A stretch of 64,000 nt of DNA from Hyphomonadaceae bacterium (GTDB lineage Bacteria; Pseudomonadota; Alphaproteobacteria; Caulobacterales; Hyphomonadaceae), in NCBI GenBank assembly GCA_947474455.1, contig CANJIL010000003.1, positions 62,001-126,000 of the forward strand, in the 5' to 3' direction. Each line of letters begins with the position of its first letter. The first letter of the stretch is position 1. Made by a program: the position numbers and the translations under genes. The notes beneath the pieces were generated by a model that saw nothing but the letters and a program-made list of their open reading frames with translations, was not told the origin of the DNA and searched no databases. Shown here piece by piece: positions 29,957 through 39,447 of this stretch.

Positions 29957-31129
29957 TTAATAGAGCTGCGCCGTCTCAAACTGTTGGATAGGGAAATTGA
30001 CCGTTATCACATGCCCCGTTCGCTGAAGCGTACGTGTGGGACCCCATGTTTCGCCCGGGGAGACTTGAAACCGCCGGTGTTTGCTTACGAGAGACTCGCC
30101 GAAGTATTTTTCCGGCGCCGCCGCCAGCACTCTCGGATTTGGTACCTTGCCATTCTTGTCAACGTCGACCTTAAGCACCACCACACCCTGCATGCCATTC
30201 TTGAATGCTTGAGATGGGTAGAGTCCGGTGTCTCTCGATCTGGAGAGCATAATCTCTCGCACTCGCGTGTTCGTGCTGAATAAACCGTGATCGGAAACCT
30301 TGCCAAGCAGCCGCGTGTCCCTTTCAGCCGGTGACGTTTCCTCGTCTTTTTGTTCGTGCTTCGATCTTGTGATGTTGAGCGCCTCAAGATGGAGTCGCAG
30401 CGCGTCCCGCCAGGCAAAGACGTCCCAATAGATCTCGGTCATTTCTTCCGCTTCGGCTTCGGTCGGCGCAGCATTGACCTCATTTCGCACAACATCGACC
30501 AAGGCATCCAAATTGTCGTAGTTCGGCTTCTTGTTGCTGAGCATGAAATCCGCAACTTCGGCTAAGAGCCTAAAGCGACGACTCCTAACCATGAAGTCGC
30601 GGCCGCCGCGTTCGGTCGTTGTCGCGGCAAGCCGCGCGCTGTCGACTGCCGCGGCCCAGCTGCTGGTCTTCAGATCGTATGCTAAGACAGCTTCCAAACC
30701 GAGATAGGTAGTCATGTCTATTCCCGGCACGTCCGTGCTAAAGCGTACGGCGGAATAAAGATTGTTACGCGCGTTAGCAGTGGGCGCTTCGGCATACTCA
30801 GCCAGCCGCAACAATACCATCGACGTGACGCGTAGTTGGTCCGCCTCTAGGCCAGTTGCACGACTGTCGACAACAAACTGCGCGAAGGTACGCGCGGCCG
30901 CGAGGTCACCCGCAAGATAGGACGCGAACCCGAACTCGTTGGCGATTATGGCAATGTCATCGCGTGACTTGTCGAGCGTGGGCCACGTTGCTTCCGCCTC
31001 AGCGGCCGCCCCCTTGAAGTCCTGCGCTGTCATCTTTTCATTAAAAGTTTTGATGTCTGCGCTTGCAGGGATGCAGACGAGACAAGCCGCGGCGGCGGCA
31101 ATCATCCAGAATCGCGGCGACTTCAGCAT
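29957..31129 (-). CDS. Secreted protein with C-terminal TonB-like domain
   Basis: Signal peptide MLKSPRFWMIAAAAACLVCIPASA; C-terminal GMQGVVVLKVDVDKNGKVPNPRVLAAAPEKYFGESLVSKHRRFQV... Confidence 0.65.
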   Translation of the reverse strand: MLKSPRFWMIAAAAACLVCIPASADIKTFNEKMTAQDFKGAAAEAEATWPTLDKSRDDIAIIANEFGFASYLAGDLAAARTFAQFVVDSRATGLEADQLRVTSMVLLRLAEYAEAPTANARNNLYSAVRFSTDVPGIDMTTYLGLEAVLAYDLKTSSWAAAVDSARLAATTTERGGRDFMVRSRRFRLLAEVADFMLSNKKPNYDNLDALVDVVRNEVNAAPTEAEAEEMTEIYWDVFAWRDALRLHLEALNITRSKHEQKDEETSPAERDTRLLGKVSDHGLFSTNTRVREIMLSRSRDTGLYPSQAFKNGMQGVVVLKVDVDKNGKVPNPRVLAAAPEKYFGESLVSKHRRFQVSPGETWGPTRTLQRTGHVITVNFPIQQFETAQLY

Positions 31130-31255
31130 CGCCCCCTCACCCACCGAGGCCTTTGTAGCATGACGTCGTTTTCAATCGAGCCCACGCATCTGCGGGCTTG
31201 CCATCGCCAGTGGCTTCGCGCCAAACAAAGCTGAGAGCCGCGACGGGTGGGTCTG

Positions 31256-32913
31256 ATGCGCAACGGTCTTGTGACAGTTTTCGGGCTTCTGGCGTTGGCC
31301 AGCTGCGCCACCGCGACCGAGAAGCCGGCGCCTGGCGCAGCAAGCTCGAGCAGCGCACCGGTCCAGATGCACATCCTCGCCATCAACGATTTCCACGGCA
31401 ATCTCGAACCGCCCTCAGGCGGCGCGAGGTCTTTCAACCCGGCCGAGCAGGCAAGAATACCCGCCGGCGGCGCGCCGCGTCTTGCAGCCGCCGTCGCACA
31501 GCTCGCCGCGCGTGATCCCAAGAACACCATCATGGTCGCCGCCGGCGATCTCATCGGGGCATCGCCGCTTCTCTCCAGCCTCTTCCATGACGAGCCGACA
31601 ATCGAGTCGATGACCAAGATGGGCCTCGCCCTCACCTCGGTCGGCAATCATGAATTCGATGAAGGCTGGCAGGAGCTTCGCCGCATGCAGGACGGCGGTT
31701 GCCATCCCGTCGATGGCTGCAAGGGTCCCGCGCCATTCAAGGGCGCAGGCTTCCGGTATCTCGCGGCCTCTACCTATCTGGACAACGGCCAGACCCTTTT
31801 TCCGCCCTACGCCGTTCGCGAATTTGGCGGTGTGAAGGTAGGTTTCATCGGCCTCACGCTGGAAGGCACGCCCGACGTCATCACACCGGCTGCCCGCGCC
31901 GGGATCAGCTTCAAGGACGAAGCAGAAACGGTGAATGCGCTTGTACCGAAACTGAAATCACAGGGCATCGAGGCCATCGTCGTGCTGATCCACGAGGGGG
32001 GCTATACCAGCGGCGCGCTCGATGACTGCCACGGCCTTTCCGGCGCAATCGCCGAGATCGTTCCGAAGTTCGACAAGGCGGTCGACCTCGTCGTCACGGG
32101 CCACACCAACGGCATCTACATCTGCACCATCGACGGGAGGCTCGTGACCAGCGCGGGGTCCTATGGCACCCGCGTCACTGACATTTCGATCCGACGAGCG
32201 GCGACGTCATCGGCTCGAAAGCCCGCGACGTTCTCATCGCACAAAAAGCTTTCCCGGAAGACCCAGCGCAGCTCGAGCTGATCAGCGCCTACAAGAAGCA
32301 GGCCGAGCCGCTGATGAACCGACATGTCGGCAAGATCAATGCAGGCATTGTCCGCGCGTCGAACGGCAACGGCGAAAGCGCGCTGGGCGACATCATAGCT
32401 GATGCGATACTGGAGACCGCACGCAAGCAGGCAGGCAAGGTCGACATCGGCTTCATGAACCCAGGAGGAATCCGCGCCGACCTCGCATTCAAGAATGGCG
32501 ACGTCAGCTATGGCGATATCTTCGCCGTCCAGCCCTTCGGCAACGAGCTTGTCGTGCTCACGCTGAAGGGCTCGGAGATTTTCGATGTCCTGAAACAGCA
32601 GTACCAGCCAAGCGGGAACAATATTCTGCAGGTGTCAGACGGCTTCAGCTTCACCTGGCGCCAACCCGCCGGACAGCCGATCGAGATCGTGCCTGGCTCG
32701 GTGAAACTCAACGGCCAGCTGCTGGGGCCCGACCAGTCCTATCGCGTCGTCACCAACAACTTCCTCGTCGGCGGTGGCGACGGTTTCGTCGGCTTCAAGA
32801 CGGGAACGGAACGTGTGACGGTCGGCAACGACGCCGACGCGCTGGAAGTCTACATGAAGGCCCACTCGCCGATCGAGGGCGCGATCAAGGGCAGGATAAC
32901 CCGGATCGATTGA
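31256..32913 (+). pseudogene. Bifunctional metallophosphatase/5'-nucleotidase (UshA-like), lipoprotein, split by a frameshift near 32190
   Basis: N-part MHILAINDFHGNLEPPSGG...GNHEFDEGW...VVTGHTNGIYICTIDGRLVTSAGSYGTRVTDIS in one frame; C-part DPTSGDVIGSKARDVLIAQKAFPED...ALGDIIADA...GFMNPGGIRADL...NNFLVGGGDGF in another. Confidence 0.8.
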
Positions 32914-32934
32914 CGCTCGCGGCGCAGTCGGCCC

Positions 32935-33135
32935 TCAGCCGCCCTTATGCTCGGAATAGCGTGCAATCCGGCTTTCCAGTTCGGCAAGGCGGTTGCGCCA
33001 GATCACCAGCTCCCGGGCGGTCAACCCGCCGTTCGCGGGCGACACCGGCTCCAGCGTAGCCAACTCGGCGGCGATGCGCTCGCGGCGCTCGCGGAGCAGC
33101 TTCAGGGTCATCGCGCGCGTGTCGTGTTCGTGCAT
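32935..33135 (-). CDS. Small hypothetical coiled-coil-like protein
   Basis: ATG at 33135: MHEHDTRAMTLKLLRERRERIAAELATLEPVSPANGGLTARELVIWRNRLAELESRIARYSEHKGG. Confidence 0.55.
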   Translation of the reverse strand: MHEHDTRAMTLKLLRERRERIAAELATLEPVSPANGGLTARELVIWRNRLAELESRIARYSEHKGG

Positions 33136-33273
33136 GCCGACAATGTAGGAAGCACGCCGGTAATGACGAGTCGACTCGCGCACAGGGAGAAATTTAGCAG
33201 CTGCTGAATGGCAGACTGCGCTGACGCCTGTCAGATCGCGCGGATTCCGGCAGGAATCCGGCCGCCCGGACCG

Positions 33274-34344
33274 TCAGCTCCGCCACACCATCCAACGCCC
33301 GTGCGGATCGACATCCGCCAGGGTGACCTCGCTCCTCCGGCCATTCTCCCAGCTGACCAAGTCCAGCACATAGCTGGCCGAAGCCCGTTGCTCGCCAAGA
33401 ATGCTTTCCGGCTCAAAACGCACCCATGCGAGCCGCCGCCCTCCCGAGGTCCGGCCCCCGGCGTCCTCTATGACGTCACGGATAGCAAGCCGCACAGAAA
33501 GCGGCGGATACTGGTAGAAGACCGAGTGATAAATGACCGTCGTTCCCGCTGGCAGGCCGCGGGCAAGCCTACGGCCAACCCATTCGCCGGCATCAGCCTT
33601 TTCCGGCTTCACGCCTGTTTCCCGCGCCAGATCCAGCGCCGCGTTCAGTCGATCCAGTCTGCCCGTCTGGTCCGCCCAGATGTAGGCCCGCAGCCTCAGC
33701 CGGTCCTCGGCGCTGGCCGGATCCAGCGGGTTCTGGTCGCAGGCCCCTCGCGAGGCGATCGCGAGGGTGCGCCACTCAGGCACAGCCCCCTCGACGCGGG
33801 TTGGAATTTTCGGGCCCTGCAGCCCCGCCCGCCCCCACGGCGGATGCGCGAACGCAAACCTGTCCCAGTTGAGATTGAGACCTGCGCTCGCCCCTAGCTC
33901 CAGCATGTGGAAGGGCTGCGGTGAACGTGCAGCCAGCCACAGGAAACCGCACGCCAGCGCCGTCGCCCGCGCCGTCTCGTTCGTCTGCGGCGGCGACTTC
34001 AGGAAGTCGCGGACATGCGCCTCCTCCCGCTCGAGAAAAGCGCGGGCAATCGGCCAGACCCTATCCATCGACCAATCGGGCTCCGCCGCCGGGTATTCCG
34101 CCGCCAATGCGGGATCGCGCCCCGTCAGCGCCGCGGCATGCAGCGCCCCCGCCAGCCGGAGTGAGACAGCATCAGCCCGCGGATGCCCCAGCCACCCGTC
34201 GGTTAGCTTCGCGACAATGCCCCCCGCCTCAATGTCGGCCGCACAGCGCGCCAGCAACTGCTCGGTAAAAGGCGATTCAAACTCCCCACAGAACCGCGAC
34301 TGAATCCGGAACTCTTCGAGGACGCTGACCACCGTCACTCCCAA
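33274..34344 (-). CDS. DUF2332 family protein
   Basis: FHMLELGASAGLNLNWDRFA; PLDP...LRAYIWADQTGRLDRLNAAL; YHSVFYQYPPLSVR. Confidence 0.85.
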   Translation of the reverse strand: MGVTVVSVLEEFRIQSRFCGEFESPFTEQLLARCAADIEAGGIVAKLTDGWLGHPRADAVSLRLAGALHAAALTGRDPALAAEYPAAEPDWSMDRVWPIARAFLEREEAHVRDFLKSPPQTNETARATALACGFLWLAARSPQPFHMLELGASAGLNLNWDRFAFAHPPWGRAGLQGPKIPTRVEGAVPEWRTLAIASRGACDQNPLDPASAEDRLRLRAYIWADQTGRLDRLNAALDLARETGVKPEKADAGEWVGRRLARGLPAGTTVIYHSVFYQYPPLSVRLAIRDVIEDAGGRTSGGRRLAWVRFEPESILGEQRASASYVLDLVSWENGRRSEVTLADVDPHGRWMVWRS

Positions 34345-34380
34345 ACGTCATGACTGCCCGACAGATCGCAGGCGAGCAGG

Positions 34381-34697
34381 CTAGGCTTTCAGCACCGGTC
34401 GCGCCAGCCTGTCCGCAAGTGCAATCAGCATGGGAATGCGGTGCTCGCCATGAATCCGGCGGACATGCGCCGCCGCCTCGTCTGCTTCGATGCCGGCGGC
34501 GGCGCATTGAGCTTCTTCAACGCACCCAGCAACAGAGGCAACTCACGACGATAGAACTCGCCAGATGCATACGCCTTCTGCGGACCACGCCGCAGCACGA
34601 TTTCGTCCAGCGGTCTTGCATCTCGCCAACCCTGCGCCGTCACACATGCAACAGCTGACGCCATGTCGCTGTAGGCGGCGTCGAGCACGGCGATCAC
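34381..34697 (-). pseudogene. Endonuclease V remnant with internal deletion/frameshift
   Basis: N-part VIAVLDAAYSDMASAVACVTAQGWRDARPLDEIV...GEFYRRELPLLLGALKKL; C-part in another frame GIEADEAAAHVRRIHGEHRIPMLIALADRLAR; the central part expected between them is absent. Confidence 0.6.
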
Positions 34698-34701
34698 AGC
34701 G

Positions 34702-35094
34702 TCAGCCGCGCGATATAACCGCGTCGGCCTCAACCTCGACCAGCCAGCCGGGATTAATCAGCCCGCTCGTGCCGAGGAAGGAGGTCGCGGGTTCGATGTC
34801 CTTGAACACCTCGCCATGCGCCTCGCCCGCCTCTTTCCAGCGCGACATGTCGGTGAGGAAGACCCGCGTACGCACGACATGCTTGATGTCGGCGCCGGCC
34901 TGCGTCAGAGCACCCTCGATGATGGCGAGGCAGCGCTTGGTCTGCGCCTTTACATCGCCCGGCGCTGCTACGCTGCCGTCCGCTGCGATCGGCGCGCAGC
35001 CGGACACGAACACCATGTCGCCAACGCGAACCGCGCGCGAGAAACCCAGCCCCAGCTTCGATCCGCTGGGGACCTTCATCACATCGCCAGACAT
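34702..35094 (-). CDS. RidA family protein
   Basis: SRAVRVGDMVFVSGCAPI, TKRCLAIIEGALTQAGADIKHVVRTRVFLTDMSRW. Confidence 0.9.
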   Translation of the reverse strand: MSGDVMKVPSGSKLGLGFSRAVRVGDMVFVSGCAPIAADGSVAAPGDVKAQTKRCLAIIEGALTQAGADIKHVVRTRVFLTDMSRWKEAGEAHGEVFKDIEPATSFLGTSGLINPGWLVEVEADAVISRG

Positions 35095-35120
35095 GCAGAC
35101 CTACTCCAATCGTGCGCCCG

Positions 35121-35417
35121 TCAGGGCGCGTCATAACCTTCGACAAAAACGATGTTCGACATTGTGCAATCGATGCGCATCTGCAGCAACGGCGCATATT
35201 CGGGACTGTCGTAGAAGCGCCTCAGATCGGCCATCGACGGAAACTCCACCACGACCAGGAAAGAGATAGGCAGTTGTCCCTCGACCGGCATTACTGCGCC
35301 GCCGCGAACGATATACTTTCCGCCAAACGCCTCGATGAGGGGGGCGACCTTCTGGCCGTAGATTTCGTAGGCCGCGCGATCGCGGATCACGATATTCCCG
35401 ACCAGATAGCCCTTCAC
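35121..35417 (-). CDS. DUF1330 domain protein
   Basis: MKGYLVGNIVIRDRAAYEIYGQKVAPLIEAFGGKYIVRGG... EFPSMADLRRFYDSPEYAPL. Confidence 0.9.
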   Translation of the reverse strand: MKGYLVGNIVIRDRAAYEIYGQKVAPLIEAFGGKYIVRGGAVMPVEGQLPISFLVVVEFPSMADLRRFYDSPEYAPLLQMRIDCTMSNIVFVEGYDAP

Positions 35418-35444
35418 CTGCTCACCCCTGCGTAGGGCCGACGA

Positions 35445-36626
35445 TCAGACCCGTTCGATTGCCATGGCGATGCCTTCGCCGCCGCCGATGCAGAGCGCTG
35501 CGACGCCGCGCTTGGCGCCCTTTTGCTCCATGGCATTGATCAGCGTCACCACAACACGCGCACCCGAAGCGCCGATCGGGTGGCCCAGCGCGCACGCGCC
35601 GCCATTGACGTTGACCTTGTCGTGGCTGACGCCGAGTTCCTTCATCGCAATCATCGGCACGACCGCGAACGCCTCGTTGATTTCCCACAGGTCGACGTCG
35701 GAAGCTTTCCAGCCCGCTTTCTCCAGCGCTTTCTTCATCGCCGGCACGGGAGCCGTGGTAAAGTATGCTGGCTCATGGCTGTGCGCGGCGGTCGCGACTA
35801 TCTTCGCCAGCGGCCTGAGCCCGCGCTTCTTGGCTTCCGATTCACGCATCAGTACCAGTGCAGCCGCGCCATCCGAAATGCCCGAGGCGTTGGCCGCCGT
35901 TACCGTGCCATCCTTCGAGAAGGCTGGGCGCAGCGTCGGGATTTTATCAGGCATAGCCGTGCGCGGAAGCTCATCCGTGTCGATCGTCACGTCGCCCTTT
36001 TTGCCCTTCACCGTCACAGCCGAAATCTCGCGCTTGAAGCGGCCTTCCTTCGTCGCGGACTGCGCGCGGCTCAGCGTCTCGAGCGCGTAGGCGTCCTGCT
36101 GCTCGCGAGTGAACTGGTATTCTTTCGCGATCATGTCGGCGTAGTTGCCCATCGCGCCGCCGCCATAGGCGTCTTCAAGGCCGTCCGTCGCCATGTGATC
36201 CTTGAGCGACGCTGCGCCATACTTGTGGCCCTTGCGCAGGTCGACCAGGTGCGGCGCGTTGGTCATGCTTTCCATCCCGCCCGCAACGACGACCTTGGCC
36301 TCGCCTGCAAGAATGGCGTTCCGGCCCATCACGGCTGCCTGCATGCCCGACCCGCACATCTTGTTGATAGTGGTGGCTTCCGAACTCTTCGGCAGGCCCG
36401 ACTTAATGCCCGCCTGCCGCGCCGGGGCCTGACCCTGACCAGCCGGCAGGCAGTTGCCCATGTAGACGAGTTCCACGTCCTCGCCCTTGATTCCAGCTTC
36501 CGCCATGGCGCCCTTGATGGCGTGTGCGCCCAGCTCGTTGGCTGAAAAGCCCGCCAGCTCGCCCAGCATCGCGCCCATCGGCGTGCGCGCCATACCCACG
36601 ATCACCACCGGATCCGAAGCGCTCAT
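35445..36626 (-). CDS. Acetyl-CoA C-acetyltransferase/thiolase
   Basis: NKMCGSGMQAAVMG, EINEAFAVVPM, NVNGGACALGHPIGASGARV. Confidence 0.95.
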   Translation of the reverse strand: MSASDPVVIVGMARTPMGAMLGELAGFSANELGAHAIKGAMAEAGIKGEDVELVYMGNCLPAGQGQAPARQAGIKSGLPKSSEATTINKMCGSGMQAAVMGRNAILAGEAKVVVAGGMESMTNAPHLVDLRKGHKYGAASLKDHMATDGLEDAYGGGAMGNYADMIAKEYQFTREQQDAYALETLSRAQSATKEGRFKREISAVTVKGKKGDVTIDTDELPRTAMPDKIPTLRPAFSKDGTVTAANASGISDGAAALVLMRESEAKKRGLRPLAKIVATAAHSHEPAYFTTAPVPAMKKALEKAGWKASDVDLWEINEAFAVVPMIAMKELGVSHDKVNVNGGACALGHPIGASGARVVVTLINAMEQKGAKRGVAALCIGGGEGIAMAIERV

Positions 36627-36748
36627 GGAGAAAACCTTTCCCAATCGAATGTGCGCCGCACAATCGTCCCCCACCCGTCAGGCGTCAAGGCGCGGAACGC
36701 CCCGGTCCGCCATTCGTTGGGTCGTAAGACGCTATTCGGGAGATAAGC

Positions 36749-37219
36749 ATGACTGCCATAGCAATCGACCACAACGCTTGGGTGATGGTGGGTGACGGAG
36801 AAAAGGCCTTGTTCTTCAGGAACGAGGGCGACGCGACGTACCCGAACCTCGAAGTTGTGAACGTTCTGAAACAGGATAACCCCCGAACCAGCGAACAGGG
36901 CACGGACCGTCCGGGCCGCGCTTTTTCGTCAATGGGCGCCAATCGCAGCGCCCTGCAGGAAACCGACTGGCACAAGCTGGAGAAGCACCGCTTCGCAAAG
37001 GAAATCGCAGACACGCTGTACACCGCAGCGCACCGCGGCAAATATTCCAAGCTGGTGATCGCGGCGCCGCCCATGATCATGGGCGACCTTCGCAAGGCCT
37101 TCCACAAGGAAGTCTCCGACAAAGTCGTGGCCGAGGTCTCCAAGGATCTCACCAACATGGCTCCCCACGAAATCGAGCGGATTCTCGTCGGCAACACTAA
37201 CAACCGCACCGGGGCCTGA
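36749..37219 (+). CDS. Host attachment (BaeRF-like) family protein
   Basis: WVMVGDGEKALFFRNEGDATYPNLEVV...DRPGRAFSSMGANRSALQETDWHKLEKHRFAKEIADTL...LVIAAPPMIMGDLRKAF. Confidence 0.8.
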   Translation: MTAIAIDHNAWVMVGDGEKALFFRNEGDATYPNLEVVNVLKQDNPRTSEQGTDRPGRAFSSMGANRSALQETDWHKLEKHRFAKEIADTLYTAAHRGKYSKLVIAAPPMIMGDLRKAFHKEVSDKVVAEVSKDLTNMAPHEIERILVGNTNNRTGA

Positions 37220-37221
37220 TC

Positions 37222-37605
37222 ATGCCGCGACTGAACCAAGGTGAAGACGTTCGCCCGGTGGACATGGAAATTGGCGGACATGACGACACGCCCGGCATTT
37301 CCCAGGAACTCACAACTGACGACGTCGATGACGTCGCCTTCGACGCTCATCTGAGCGTCGGCAAACGCCAGCGCCAGCTCATGGGGTTGCTGGAAGAAAT
37401 GCGCACCCGTCGCTCCGGCGACTATATGGGCGACATGGAGGAGATAGCCTCGCACATTCGCGACCGCCTCGCCTCGCTCGGCAGCCCGCAGGAAAGCCAG
37501 AGCGTGCTGGAATCGACTGGCATGTACCCAGATGATCGCAGCGACGATGACGATCGCGCCTATAACATCGCCTACGAAGAGCCGGAAGAATACAGCGGTC
37601 CGTAG
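37222..37605 (+). CDS. Acidic hypothetical protein, probably cotranscribed with 36749..37219
   Basis: 127 aa; start 2 nt after upstream stop; very acidic C-terminus DDRSDDDDRAYNIAYEEPEEYSGP. Confidence 0.6.
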   Translation: MPRLNQGEDVRPVDMEIGGHDDTPGISQELTTDDVDDVAFDAHLSVGKRQRQLMGLLEEMRTRRSGDYMGDMEEIASHIRDRLASLGSPQESQSVLESTGMYPDDRSDDDDRAYNIAYEEPEEYSGP

Positions 37606-37895
37606 TCAGCCGCTCGGCCGCAACACAAGGCAGGTCGATGTGCCATGGATGCAGAATTTGCCATCGGGCCCCTTCGCCACGGCGTCCTATGGCATGATCT
37701 GGTTCCCGCGTGACACCAGCCTCCCTAACACTTGGAGACGCCAGAGTTCGGCATGATCGCTCGCGTCATGTTCAGCTTGGCTTCAAGCGTGGTGTAGCCG
37801 GCGCCAGGCTCCAACGCCGTCATAGTCGCGCATCCGAAGGCCGAGTCGATGATGCGCGCCGTCCATCGACCATGCACTCTGCCAGGTGGATTGGG
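37606..37895 (-). pseudogene. PaaI-type thioesterase (hotdog fold) remnant, 5' truncated, with frameshift and in-frame stop
   Basis: GPNPPGRVHGRWTARIIDSAFGCATMTALEPGAGYTTLEAKLNMTRAIMPNSG then in another frame LVSRGNQIMP*DAVAKGPDGKFCIHGTSTCLVLRPSG*; stop at 37606. Confidence 0.65.
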
Positions 37896-38149
37896 GCCTG
37901 CCCAGTTCGGCCTTCTCGCCGACATCGCATCTGTTCCCGACGACACATTCGGCACGCTGGCGTCGGATCTCAGTCTCGATCTGCTCCACCTTCACCCCTA
38001 ATCTGCAAGCGCTAGGGAAAGCCGGTCTCGTCGAGATCGCTGTTTTGGAAGACGACTTAGGCAAGCGCTCCCTTTGGCTCACTGAAACTGGCGCGCGACG
38101 GCTTGAAAACGCTACGCCCGCGCGGGCGAAAGCTCATAAGAAAATCTGA
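37885..38149 (+). pseudogene. MarR family transcriptional regulator remnant, 5' truncated, frameshifted
   Basis: GLGPAQFGLLADIASVPDDTFGTLASDLSLD in one frame, then STFTPNLQALGKAGLVEIAVLEDDLGKRSLWLTETGARRLENATPA in another. Confidence 0.6.
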
Positions 38150-38398
38150 CGCATGGCTCAGCGCCAGCTCCCAGTCCGCGTAAGAAAAGCGGAGAAGGCG
38201 CTCTAGAAATCTTCCAGCGCGGGTCCGTCTTCGATCGGCTGGGCCGGAACGGACGGCGCCACGCCGTCGCCCGGCGCGGGGCCAAACGTCATGGTTTCGA
38301 AGTTGGGCGCCGCGGGCGGTGCGACCGCATCATCCGCTGCCTCCGCTTCGCCAACAGGGGCGCCCGCAGCAGGCGGCGGGGCGGATCGTCCGGGCGCC

Positions 38399-38644
38399 TT
38401 ACCGCTTCTTTTTCTTCTTCTCCTTGGCCGCGCCGGCGCCAGCGTCCTCGACCTCGAAGGTGATCTGCAAGTTCACGCGGTACGAGATGATCTTGCCGTC
38501 CTCGATGACCGCCGACATGTTGTTGACGTTGGCCGAGCGCAGCCCCCGCACAGTTTTGGAAAACCGCGTCACCGCGCTCTGGATCGCATCCTCGAACGAC
38601 TTCGACGACTCCGTCAAAATCTGTTCCGACTTCATGACAGCCAT
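38399..38644 (-). CDS. Dodecin family protein with Lys-rich C-terminal tail
   Basis: ILTESSKSFEDAIQSAVTRFSKTVRGLRSANVNNMSAVIEDGKIISYRVNLQITFEVED. Confidence 0.92.
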   Translation of the reverse strand: MAVMKSEQILTESSKSFEDAIQSAVTRFSKTVRGLRSANVNNMSAVIEDGKIISYRVNLQITFEVEDAGAGAAKEKKKKKR

Positions 38645-38790
38645 GATTTCCTCCAGCTGAGCTTCCCTACGGGACAGCGTCTGCGCGAGTTATGCAATCA
38701 TGATCGCGCAGTGCGCGAGTGAGGGATGCGGACAGTTGTCATAAAAAGTGGACAACAAGACGCGAACGTCGCCGCCGACAGCATCATCGG

Positions 38791-39424
38791 TTACTTCCAT
38801 CGTGCATAGCGAGCATCGGGACAGAGTCCGCCGCGTGGCGCGAACGCACAGTCAGCCAGACTTCCAGCCGGACACTTCGACGACACCTCATCCACAGGAC
38901 GGCCCGCGATCGCCTCGATCGCGGCGCAAAGACTGATGTCCGCCGTAGGATACCGAGGTCCCATGGCTATCCTGCGTTCAGGCGTTTCTTCTACACTCTG
39001 CACGGCCTCGACCAGTATCGGAATGGCCATTGAAGCTTTTCCTCCCAGCGGGACAAGTGCAAGCGACGCCCAGGCGTTTGAAGGGTTCTGCCGAACGCGC
39101 GCGCCAAGAGCTTCGATTGCGTCCGCATCGATTGGTTGATCGCAGCAATCCCTGCGTGCCGTGGAAATTCGTCCAGGAGCCATCACTTCCTCTTCCGAGA
39201 TTTCTCCAAGACCCATAGGTCTCATACTCAGAGGCCTTCGTGTCTCCTTTTTCGATATCTGTGATCACCTGCCTGAACTCGACCATGAGAGGGACGGTTG
39301 ACGGCTGCCAGGTCTCGACCACCCCGTCCACAACGTCAGTCGACGGCGTTCCATTTACCGTAATGCTTTGCGCACACGCAGAAACACACAGCTCGAAAAC
39401 CGCCGCATATTTCCCAACGCTCAT
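38791..39424 (-). pseudogene. Possible secreted hypothetical protein split over two frames
   Basis: Secretion-like N-terminus MSVGKYAAVFELCVSACAQS... in one frame (from 39424), plausible C-terminal half MRPMGLGEISEEEVMAPGRISTARRDCCDQ... in another (39225..38791). Confidence 0.3.
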
Positions 39425-39447
39425 TGCCCCCCTGCAACCTGCAGAGG

